DNA of 24,563 nucleotides, taken from contig QNDZ01000005.1 of assembly GCA_003646055.1 (NCBI GenBank), forward strand, positions 1 through 24,563, written 5' to 3'. The DNA is from a bacterium (GTDB lineage: Bacteria; Hydrothermota; UBA3072; B12-G15). The notes below the pieces were generated by a model. That model worked only from the letters and a program-made list of their open reading frames with translations. It searched no databases and was not told the origin of the DNA. Shown here piece by piece: positions 7,478 through 15,062 of the stretch (the stretch's first letter is position 1; each line of letters begins with the position of its first letter). The translations under genes and the position numbers were made by a program.

Positions 7478-10400
7478 TTACCTCCCTGGTAAAGGCTGTA
7501 TCATTTTCCAACCCCCTTTATATCTATCTTCCTTAAAGGCCACCTCACCTGATTGTGTAAGTGATGTCCTTATCTCCCTCAACAACCGTTTCATTCCAAG
7601 TCTTGAGGCACATACCTCCATCATTTTCAAAACATCAGCATCCTTTTCAAGACCATTGAGAAGTTTCAAAGCTACAAGGTATCTTCCATTCTTAATCTCA
7701 AATCTGGCGGCCTCCCTCACCCTCTTTTCTTCTGGTAATTCTTTTAATACCTCTGAAATCAATTCCTCATCCCCAAGTTTCAGTGCATATTTGTACTTCT
7801 CCTCAAGGGACTCTGCATCCTTGATTCTTTCCCTGAGAATCTCCTCCTTCACTTCCTGGAGCACATTATAGTCAACATGTATATCCTTCCCGGCAAGATA
7901 GAGAAGTGCTCTATCCCTTTCATCCTGCTCAACAATGGACTCCCCTATCTCAAGCACCCTGTCCCAGTGTCCCATAACAGCGTAAATTTTTATCAGTTCC
8001 TTCCTGTACTCAACCCTGTCTGAGTATCGTATAAGTTCCTGTAAATAGGCAACCCTGTCATCATGGCCAAGCAGGGATAGACCTTTGAATGCCTCGTCGT
8101 AATTACCAATCTGTATATTGCAATCAATATAAAGCCTTGCAGATTCTGGGGAATCAACATCAAGCAACTCAAGGATTGTTCCTGCAGAATCAGGTGCCTT
8201 TCCATATATCTCCCTCAATTCCCTGACAACTTCGTCCTTCTTACCATAAATCTTTAATAGTTTTGCCTTCAAAAGCCTCAATGGTATAGGATACTCCTCA
8301 CCAAAATATTCGTCAAGGAGTGTGATAATGTCCTTTGCAACACCTGGATAATTCTTCACAAGTTTTTCTACAAATTCAACTATAACCCTGTTTCTACGCT
8401 CCTCAAGTATTATCTTCAGAATATCCCTGTAATTTTCAGGTGTAACCTCAATTTTTTGCAAAAGCCCCATTATCTCAGTTACAACCTTCTGCCTCATTTC
8501 AGGAAAACCTTCATAAACCTGTATAAGCGCATTCATCACTTCGTTCAATTTCCCTTCTTGCTTGAGCAAATCTATCCTCAGTAGAATTGCATTGCTTTCA
8601 AGCGGGGTTCCTTCAGCAGATTTAAGTGATTCCATCACCGCCTCCCTGAGGGTCGGGTCAAATCTCACTGCCTTTTGAAGCAGTTCAAGACCACTGCCAT
8701 CACCTCTGGAAAGCATAATCTGTCCAAGTCTATGATAGAGTGATGCCTCAATTGGTGCAATATCAATCAGTTTTTTGAAATCCTCAATAATTGCATCACC
8801 AATCCCTGGGTTCTTTTCGTATGCCATGTACAGGGCATTAGCAGCCTTACTTATCTCCCTCTCATCCCTGTAAAGTGAATGCAAGAGTAAATAAGTTTCT
8901 GAACTTACCTCCTGTTCCTTCATAAATGATTCAATGAGGTCAATTGCCTTCCTAACAAGGTTCCTGTCCTCTGCAACTGCAAGTGCAAGATACTTAACAA
9001 ACTCCTGTTCCCTTCCAGTCTTCCCATATGCATTGGCAAGATTGAAGTAGAGGTCTCCCCTTTTCCCTCGTGGGAGTATATCCTCAGCCCTCTCACCGTA
9101 CTTTATCACTTCTTCATAATATCCGTGTTCATTCAGGAGATTTAAAAGTATTGAATATATACCTGGAGACTTTCCAACTCTCTCAACAGAAGTAAGGAGG
9201 ACAGTTACAAGTTCCCTTGTAATATCAGGAAACTTCTTTATGCTTGTCTGAATCACCTCCTCAGCCTTCTTAAACATGCGGAAGAGAATGAGAAGTTCAA
9301 TCAATAGAAGGAAGTTCTCCTGTGATTCAGGATGATTCCTTATAGCCTTTATAATAAAACCAGCCCTGTTTGGGTCCTGCTTAACAGCCTTTATATAGAA
9401 TTGTCTGGCATTTTCAAAATCTCCGTTAAGCGCATATGCCTCGGCAATAGCAAAGGGAAGGACAAATGGTGGAAATGCATCCGGTGGAAAAGACGCGTAT
9501 GCTTTAAGGACATACGGGATATAATCAGGCTTAATCCTTATCCATGTATCAAGTTGCTTCATCAAATACGGGATTGCACCAGGTTCTTCTGACAGGATTC
9601 TATTCAGATTCTCTATTGAACGCTCTGGATCTGTCTTGAGATTTATTATATTCACAAGTATTGCCGATTTTGAATTCTCCGGATTGTTTTTGTAAATCTT
9701 GAGAAGAACCTCTTTTGCAAGTTCAATGCCCTCCGGGTAGTCAAGAACAGTTTCAATAGTTTCTATGGCCTCATCAAACTCTTTCTTGAAGGCAAGAAGT
9801 TCTCCCTTAAAGACAACCGCCTCAACAAGGTCAGGGTATTCACTAAGAACATCTTTCAGAGAACCAAGAATATCATCAACAGAGGAAGGAGAAATGGCAA
9901 ATGCTTTTTTCAAAGTATCAACCGCAAGTTTTGGTTTCTCCAGTTTCATTAAAATGTCACATGCAATGAAAAGGGCATCTGGATTATCTGTAACCCTCTC
10001 AACAATTTCCACAATCTCCTGTACATTCAGAACATCTATATTCAACTCAAGAATCCTTTTAAGGGTTTTCAGTGTATCTTCGTATCTCTTCTCATCAAGG
10101 TAGGCATATGCCAACTTCTGTAATGCCTCAACACTATCGGGATTGGTTCTGACCAGTTCCTCATACTTCTTAATTGCTGCCTTGCCCCTGAATTTATTAA
10201 GCACCTGGAGTGCCTTCTCTTTATCACCAGTTTTTATATACAAATCACTCAAAAGATCCAGGGTTTCAGGAACCTTTTCAGAAAATTCTTCCAGTACCTC
10301 TATTGCATAGGGTGTAATTTGGGGGCTTCTCTCTGTGGCCTTTTTAAACTGCTCTATACCCCTCTCAAGGTTACCCCTTCTAATCAACAGTCTTCCAAGG

Positions 10401-11014
10401 GTTATCATTATATAAGGGTCACCAAAAAGATTTCTGTTAATCCTCTCAATTTCATTGTAGATTGTATCTTCTTCTTCTGGTGCCTTTTGTAGCAACTCCA
10501 TAAATATTTCCATACTCTTTTTTGTATCCAGTGGTTCGTAACACAGACCTGTCATATAAAAATGCATTCTATCCCTTGGTGAAAGTTTCTCCTTTTCCCT
10601 GATATTTGAAAGAATGGCATTCTCCTTCTGTATAATCTCTGCAAGGTGTTCCCTATCCATGACTTCAACAATCTCCCAGACCCCATCAAAGTCCCTTGCC
10701 TCTGTTCTCTTCTCAACCAGATACTCTGCAAGTTCACGGGGTTTATTGGAACCATAGTAGAGGTCTTCAACCTCTTTTATAATATGCTCCTTTGTCTCCC
10801 TTGATATTCCCTCACCCTTCTTTGCCCAGATAATAACCTCTTTGAAATGCCCCATGGAACTGTACACATGCATGATCTCAAGAATAAGGGGAAGGTCTGA
10901 TTCATCACCTGTTAAGGCACTTTGGAGAACCTCCAATGCCTTTTCAGGTTTCCCAGAAATAACCAGCCTTCTGGCCTTATCAATTACCTTCTCTTTACCA
11001 CCAAATCCAAACAT
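7478..11014 (-). CDS. Giant TPR-like repeat protein (1178 aa)
   Basis: The largest gene here, encoding a soluble protein built almost wholly of helical hairpin repeats. It begins MFGFGGKEKVIDKARRLV with no signal peptide or membrane segment. TPR-like units recur from about residue 14 (SGKPEKALEVLQSAL) to about residue 1130 (KNGRYLVALKLLNGLEK); clear examples are ALQKLAYAYLDEKRYEDTLK, ITLGRLLIRRGNLERGIEQF and FNLANAYGKTGREQEFVKYL. Many units are degenerate and longer than 34 residues, and Pro/Asp-containing turns are frequent (NPDS, FPDI). The last ~40 residues leave the repeat pattern and end in a basic, Trp/Pro-containing tail. Such superhelices usually bind proteins. A leaderless promoter sits directly upstream, so this gene probably heads its own operon (then the Cys/coiled-coil/TPR protein, the small protein and the lpxH-like gene). 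The exact function is unknown. Confidence 0.88.
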   Translation of the reverse strand: MFGFGGKEKVIDKARRLVISGKPEKALEVLQSALTGDESDLPLILEIMHVYSSMGHFKEVIIWAKKGEGISRETKEHIIKEVEDLYYGSNKPRELAEYLVEKRTEARDFDGVWEIVEVMDREHLAEIIQKENAILSNIREKEKLSPRDRMHFYMTGLCYEPLDTKKSMEIFMELLQKAPEEEDTIYNEIERINRNLFGDPYIMITLGRLLIRRGNLERGIEQFKKATERSPQITPYAIEVLEEFSEKVPETLDLLSDLYIKTGDKEKALQVLNKFRGKAAIKKYEELVRTNPDSVEALQKLAYAYLDEKRYEDTLKTLKRILELNIDVLNVQEIVEIVERVTDNPDALFIACDILMKLEKPKLAVDTLKKAFAISPSSVDDILGSLKDVLSEYPDLVEAVVFKGELLAFKKEFDEAIETIETVLDYPEGIELAKEVLLKIYKNNPENSKSAILVNIINLKTDPERSIENLNRILSEEPGAIPYLMKQLDTWIRIKPDYIPYVLKAYASFPPDAFPPFVLPFAIAEAYALNGDFENARQFYIKAVKQDPNRAGFIIKAIRNHPESQENFLLLIELLILFRMFKKAEEVIQTSIKKFPDITRELVTVLLTSVERVGKSPGIYSILLNLLNEHGYYEEVIKYGERAEDILPRGKRGDLYFNLANAYGKTGREQEFVKYLALAVAEDRNLVRKAIDLIESFMKEQEVSSETYLLLHSLYRDEREISKAANALYMAYEKNPGIGDAIIEDFKKLIDIAPIEASLYHRLGQIMLSRGDGSGLELLQKAVRFDPTLREAVMESLKSAEGTPLESNAILLRIDLLKQEGKLNEVMNALIQVYEGFPEMRQKVVTEIMGLLQKIEVTPENYRDILKIILEERRNRVIVEFVEKLVKNYPGVAKDIITLLDEYFGEEYPIPLRLLKAKLLKIYGKKDEVVRELREIYGKAPDSAGTILELLDVDSPESARLYIDCNIQIGNYDEAFKGLSLLGHDDRVAYLQELIRYSDRVEYRKELIKIYAVMGHWDRVLEIGESIVEQDERDRALLYLAGKDIHVDYNVLQEVKEEILRERIKDAESLEEKYKYALKLGDEELISEVLKELPEEKRVREAARFEIKNGRYLVALKLLNGLEKDADVLKMMEVCASRLGMKRLLREIRTSLTQSGEVAFKEDRYKGGWKMIQPLPGR

Positions 11015-11048
11015 ATTTTGAGTATATACAAGATTTCCTTGTAGTCAA
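11012..11048 (-). promoter_or_regulatory. Leaderless promoter of the giant repeat-protein operon
   Basis: On the minus strand a -35 box TTGACT (11043-11048), a 16-nt spacer and a -10 box TATACT (11021-11026) are followed by exactly 6 nt (CAAAAT) and the ATG at 11014. With a normal start about 7 nt after the -10 box, transcription would begin at the A of the ATG, giving a leaderless mRNA; no Shine-Dalgarno is present close to this ATG. The upstream gene's stop is at 11061-11063, so the promoter occupies most of the short gap. Confidence 0.65.
11027..11043. promoter_or_regulatory. Palindrome in the promoter spacer (possible operator)
   Basis: A perfect 6-bp inverted repeat, TACAAG - 5 nt - CTTGTA, fills the spacer between the -35 and -10 boxes of the repeat-protein promoter and touches the last base of the -35. 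A dyad in this place is typical of repressor operators or MerR-type activators. The arms are short and no second copy was noticed, so this is only a candidate. Confidence 0.35.
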
Positions 11049-11060
11049 GCAAAAAGATAA

Positions 11061-12374
11061 TTAACCTCTTTCATTCACAATACCTTCTATTTCACTTTTC
11101 AAGGTTTCTATTGTAACGGGCTTCAATAATACCCTGACACCCCATTTTTTTAATTCCTTTAATTCTGGATGCATTGAATCCCCTGTAAAAACAATCACTC
11201 TTTTTTTCTGCTCATCATCCATGTCAAGGAATACCCTGTATCCTGACATATCAGGTAGAATCATATCAAGTATTATCACATTGTACCTTTCAGACTCAAT
11301 CTTCTCCAGTGCTTCTTTCCCTGTATATGCACAATCCACCTTGTAACCCATACTTGATAATGCCTTTTCCAGCAATTTTACATTCTCTACCTCATCATCC
11401 ACTATGAGTATTCCAGAAACCTTCTCCCTTTCTGAAACAGGGAATTCAATGAGAAAAGCAGGGTGTTTTGAATCCTCTTTATAAACAATTGAACCATTGT
11501 TCCATGTTATAAGCCTCTTTGCAATACCAAGCCCGAGCCCAAGTTTATCACCACTTGTGGAATAGAAGTGCTCAAAAATCTGAACAGCTTTTGAAGCGTC
11601 AATTGGAGAACCTGAGTTCTCAACAAGCACCCTGCCCTCCTCTTCTCCCCTATCCACTGTAATTCTCACCCACCCATCTGTTCCACTTGAGTATGCAAAC
11701 TCAATCGCATTCTCAAGTAGTCTGAAGAAGGCTTCCTTTATCATCTCTGGTGAGGCATTGATTGAGAAATCCCTTTCAATCACATATGCCACGTCAACCA
11801 TAGTATAGTATGGATGGGATTTCAAAAGAAGCAATGAGTCCTCAAGAATCCTGGATATTTGAATCTCTTTCTTTTCATCGTAATTTTTCAACATATTGGT
11901 ATAGGCACAGAACTGGTCAACAACCCCTTTTATCCTTGTTACTGAAGAAATTATGTGTTCTGTATATTCCAGCAATTCCTTATCATTTGTCCGTTCTTTC
12001 AACAGTTCTGAAAATCCCATAACTGCCTGGAGTGGATTGTTTATCCTGTGTGATATACCTGCTATAACCTCTATCATCTCAACTATCCTTGAAAACTTGT
12101 ACTGGGAGTAGTTTATACACATATCTGTCTCAGGATAAAAGCAAAGTATCAGGTTGTCTCCATCCATTAAGGGCTCAACCCTGTACTTAACCCTCCTGCC
12201 ATCAATAACAACATCAATCACCTTAATATCACCCTTTTGGATATTTTCCACATCCTCTTTCTTCAACACTCCAAGAATCCTTCTGCCTTCATCATTCAAG
12301 GGTTTAATACCTTCCTCCGTATATTGAATAAGCCCTATTCTTAATCTATCTATCAAATCCTTCAAGTTTTCCAT
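11061..12374 (-). CDS. Hybrid histidine kinase (PAS-like - HisKA - HATPase - receiver)
   Basis: A 437-residue cytoplasmic hybrid kinase. Residues 1 to about 90 look like a PAS-type sensor (LIQYTEEGIKPLNDEGRRIL). The dimerisation/phosphoacceptor segment has the H-box VIAGISHRINNPLQAVMGFS. The ATPase domain has an N-box (LLENAIEFA), a G1-type motif VENSGSPI, an F-box IFEHFYST and the G2-type GLGLGIAKRL. Residues about 318-437 are a receiver: GILIVDDEVENVK, the phospho-Asp in VIILDMILPDMSG, Thr in IVFTGD and Lys in VLLKPVT. The G1 motif has Asn where Asp is commonest, a variant also found in many kinases. The ATG is preceded by GGAGGTG at about 5 nt and overlaps the GAF membrane gene by 29 bp. 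It is the last of five coupled signalling genes. No transmembrane segment was found, so it presumably joins the membrane through partners. Confidence 0.88.
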   Translation of the reverse strand: MENLKDLIDRLRIGLIQYTEEGIKPLNDEGRRILGVLKKEDVENIQKGDIKVIDVVIDGRRVKYRVEPLMDGDNLILCFYPETDMCINYSQYKFSRIVEMIEVIAGISHRINNPLQAVMGFSELLKERTNDKELLEYTEHIISSVTRIKGVVDQFCAYTNMLKNYDEKKEIQISRILEDSLLLLKSHPYYTMVDVAYVIERDFSINASPEMIKEAFFRLLENAIEFAYSSGTDGWVRITVDRGEEEGRVLVENSGSPIDASKAVQIFEHFYSTSGDKLGLGLGIAKRLITWNNGSIVYKEDSKHPAFLIEFPVSEREKVSGILIVDDEVENVKLLEKALSSMGYKVDCAYTGKEALEKIESERYNVIILDMILPDMSGYRVFLDMDDEQKKRVIVFTGDSMHPELKELKKWGVRVLLKPVTIETLKSEIEGIVNERG

Positions 12375-13296
12375 TATTCACCTCCATATTAAACGCAATC
12401 TTCTCTTCTGCCTCCTTATATTCCACTCCCTTTACAAAAGGAATGGATTGAAGAAGGTCTGTAATCTCTTTGATACCAGAATGTGAAACCCCCTCAACAT
12501 TCAGTACAAATACACCTGTCTTCTCGTCCTGGAATTCTGAAAGCAATCTTAAAAAATTGCCCAATGCACGATTAATCCTTTTCTGCTCCTCAAGAACCAT
12601 TAGAACCTCTTTCACCTGACTGTCCTTCCTTTTTTTAACCTCCTTGAAGGACTTTAAACCAATGGAGACAATCGGTACAAGGGACTCTATAAGCTTCTCA
12701 GGTTTGGGCGATATGTAGAATACATCAACAACCTTTGTTGAAACCCGATAAACATTCCCAATTGTGAGATTCAACACCCTGAATTTTCCAGCCCTGAGAA
12801 CATGGTCAACAATTTCAGGGGTAAAATCACCTGAACGATAAAAGCGATTCCCATAATAAATACATATTCCTTTTGCATCTGTGTATTCAATCATCCTCTT
12901 CATGATGGTGTCAATAACCATGTCCAGGTTTCTCACTGTGGAAAATTCGGAAATTATATCCCTCTGCAATCTCTCCATCTTTTCAACAAATTTCAGGCGC
13001 TCATCCAAATCTTTGAATCTCTCAAGGAGTGAAGCAATCTCTGAGGGCATGCCATTGTAAGTATCCAGATATGGAGCCTTGCCCCTTAAAATCTCAAGCG
13101 ACCTCAAAAAATACCTCTCCAGCATGAAAACCACCACCAGAATTAAGACAAACCCTGTTAGCATAAAAATCTCTGCAGGAATCCCAATCATTCCCTCATC
13201 TATCACCACAAGGAAACAGGAGATTCCAATAATAAAAAGCATTGACCAGACAAGAATTCTCAACAGCCTTGTTCCTTCCATATAATAATTATACAT
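12346..13296 (-). CDS. Two-TM membrane protein with GAF-like domain
   Basis: About 316 residues. Two hydrophobic segments lie near the N-terminus (ILVWSMLFIIGISCFLVVI and IFMLTGFVLILVVVFMLERY). A helical linker (about residues 70-115) follows, then a GAF-like domain (about 115-230) with VRNLDMVIDTIMKRMIEYTD and KGICIYYGNRFYRSGDF. A final coiled/alpha-beta part includes TGVFVLNVEGVSHSGIKEIT and is not recognised. There is no HisKA or ATPase domain, so it is a membrane sensor or adaptor in the signalling cluster rather than a kinase. The start is uncertain: ATG at 13296 overlaps the upstream stop by 8 bp; TTG at 13305 and ATG at 13281 are alternatives in frame, and none has a clear Shine-Dalgarno, which suggests coupled translation. 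Confidence 0.75.
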   Translation of the reverse strand: MYNYYMEGTRLLRILVWSMLFIIGISCFLVVIDEGMIGIPAEIFMLTGFVLILVVVFMLERYFLRSLEILRGKAPYLDTYNGMPSEIASLLERFKDLDERLKFVEKMERLQRDIISEFSTVRNLDMVIDTIMKRMIEYTDAKGICIYYGNRFYRSGDFTPEIVDHVLRAGKFRVLNLTIGNVYRVSTKVVDVFYISPKPEKLIESLVPIVSIGLKSFKEVKKRKDSQVKEVLMVLEEQKRINRALGNFLRLLSEFQDEKTGVFVLNVEGVSHSGIKEITDLLQSIPFVKGVEYKEAEEKIAFNMEVNNGKLEGFDR

Positions 13297-14701
13297 ACTT
13301 TTCAAGGAGTTTTCCAGTGCAATTCTTCATCTCTGAAAAAAACTTAATTTTTATCCCATCATTGTTGTACTCTATGTTTCCACCATTCCGTTCAATAATC
13401 TCTCTGAAGAATACAAGATTTGCAGAATTTATATTGGACCTATCAAATGGGTCGTCAATAAGAAATTCCTGTTCCATTCCCCTTTTTAACTCCTGAACAG
13501 TGTTGGAATCAAGACCATCTATGATTATCTGAATCTCTGAATCAACACTGGAACATCTAACATTGAAATCAGATGCTTTCTCCTTCAGAGTCTCAAAAAG
13601 GACCCCAAGGGCAAGTTCTAAATCCTCACCATTGGCGTATATCCCAACACGTTCGTCCAGAACATAAACAGAAAATGCTCCATTCTCCAATCTCTTTAAC
13701 ATATCCCCAATATTAACCCAGCTCCTGTTTCCAAGGTCTTCCCTTGAAAGGGATATAAACATCTGAACAAGTTTCCCCAGCCTCTGTCCTTCCTGATTTA
13801 TTCTCTTTGCATACTCCTTTACAACATCATCTGATAAATTCTCGGGGGACATCAGAATCTGGGACAGGCCAATTATCGGGGTTAATGGGTTTTTCAAATT
13901 GTGGGAGACCCCTGCAAAGAACCTCTCCTTCACCTCCTTCTGTGCCATCAATTCTGCAAGCATTATCTTGTCTGTTATCTCTACAAAAATTAAGGTTGTG
14001 TATTCAACCATCCTTCCCACCTCATCCCTCATGTTAAAACTGGATTTTGTGAGGGTGAATGTCTTACCATTACATTCAATAGTATCACCGTTCTTTTTAT
14101 TCATTGTCTTTTTTATTAGTTCTTCTTTAAAAGGTAGTTGATTCAAAGCCCTGTTCTGATAAACAATATTTCCTTCCTTATCAAGGAGAAGTATAGGGTG
14201 GGGTATACTATCAATTATCCCATAGAGAAATTTTCGCGACTGCTCAATCCTTTCGTATAGCAATGCCATTTCAAGTATTGAGGAGGCACTCTTTGCAAAC
14301 CCTTCAAGTATCTGGAGGTCATCCTCAGTATACACTCCATCCTTCTTGTTTACAAGTTCTATCACCCCTATAATCCTGTCCTTAATCCTTAATGGTGCAG
14401 TGAGTAAGGATTCTGTCTTGAACCCTGTTGCCCTGTCAAACTTGCTCTGGAAGTCCTTTCTCTCCTTAACCTTTGTTACTATCTGCCCTTCACCTGTCTG
14501 GGCAGTTTTACCGGCTATACCCTCACCTATCTTCAACCTCTTTCCCTTTAGTTCATCGGCCTTAGGACCGTTCACAATCTCAAAAACCAGTTCATCCCTT
14601 TCATTATCAAGCAGGAATATGGTTCCTGCTTCACTCTTGAGCAGGTCCTGTGCAAGGTCAAGTATCTGTTTCAGGGTGTCTCTAAAACTCTTAACCTGCA
14701 T
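13289..14701 (-). CDS. GAF-PAS histidine kinase-like protein with degenerate ATPase domain
   Basis: A 470-residue cytoplasmic protein. The N-terminal GAF domain (about residues 5-150) shows DLLKSEAGTIFLLDNERDEL, GEGIAGKTAQTGE and APLRIKDRIIGVIELVNKKD. A PAS domain (about 160-250) begins LYGIIDSIPHPILLLDKEGN. The HisKA H-box is present: FFAGVSHNLKNPLTPIIGLS, followed by a good dimerisation helix. The expected ATPase domain (about 335-455) is present in length but not in motifs. The N-box reads LFETLKEKA without the Mg-binding Asn, there is no D-x-G-x-G, and the G2 position reads INSANLVFFREII without glycines. It probably cannot bind ATP normally, so it may be phosphorylated by a partner kinase or act as a phosphatase or dimerisation partner. 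The ATG at 14701 overlaps the receiver gene by 11 bp. Confidence 0.85.
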   Translation of the reverse strand: MQVKSFRDTLKQILDLAQDLLKSEAGTIFLLDNERDELVFEIVNGPKADELKGKRLKIGEGIAGKTAQTGEGQIVTKVKERKDFQSKFDRATGFKTESLLTAPLRIKDRIIGVIELVNKKDGVYTEDDLQILEGFAKSASSILEMALLYERIEQSRKFLYGIIDSIPHPILLLDKEGNIVYQNRALNQLPFKEELIKKTMNKKNGDTIECNGKTFTLTKSSFNMRDEVGRMVEYTTLIFVEITDKIMLAELMAQKEVKERFFAGVSHNLKNPLTPIIGLSQILMSPENLSDDVVKEYAKRINQEGQRLGKLVQMFISLSREDLGNRSWVNIGDMLKRLENGAFSVYVLDERVGIYANGEDLELALGVLFETLKEKASDFNVRCSSVDSEIQIIIDGLDSNTVQELKRGMEQEFLIDDPFDRSNINSANLVFFREIIERNGGNIEYNNDGIKIKFFSEMKNCTGKLLEKYV

Positions 14702-15062
14702 TCGTCTTCAGCCCCAGAAGTCTCTCAACTTTTTCCCAGAGTTTCTGTAAATCCACGGGCTTTGCAAGGAACTCAACATTCTCTGAAGATGTTATCCTCA
14801 CGTCCTCTTCAAGATGTTTGTATGCTGTGCAGATGATAACGGGTGTATTGTATCCCTGCCTTCTTATGTCTTCCAGCACCTCAATACCGTGTTTGAATCC
14901 CATCTTTATATCCAGAATCAGAAGGTCGTAATTGTCCTTGTGGAACTTCTTCAATCCCTCAATTCCATTCTCCGCTTCATCTGTGTCAAACCCCTTCATC
15001 TTTAAAAATTCTGAGAAAAGATACCTTATGGAAGGTTCATCATCAACGATTAACACCTTCAT
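14691..15062 (-). CDS. Single-domain response regulator (CheY-like receiver)
   Basis: A 123-residue stand-alone receiver with no output domain. All phosphorylation residues are present: the acidic pair in MKVLIVDDEPSIRYLF, the phospho-acceptor Asp in LLILDIKMGFKHGIEVL, the Thr in IICTAYKH and the Lys in FLAKPVD. GGAGGTG lies about 6 nt before the ATG. The gene starts 20 bp inside the 3' end of the membrane histidine kinase and overlaps the GAF-PAS kinase-like gene by 11 bp, so it is probably the phosphotransfer link among the kinases of this cluster, or it acts by protein-protein contact as CheY/SpoOF-type proteins do. Confidence 0.92.
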   Translation of the reverse strand: MKVLIVDDEPSIRYLFSEFLKMKGFDTDEAENGIEGLKKFHKDNYDLLILDIKMGFKHGIEVLEDIRRQGYNTPVIICTAYKHLEEDVRITSSENVEFLAKPVDLQKLWEKVERLLGLKTNAG

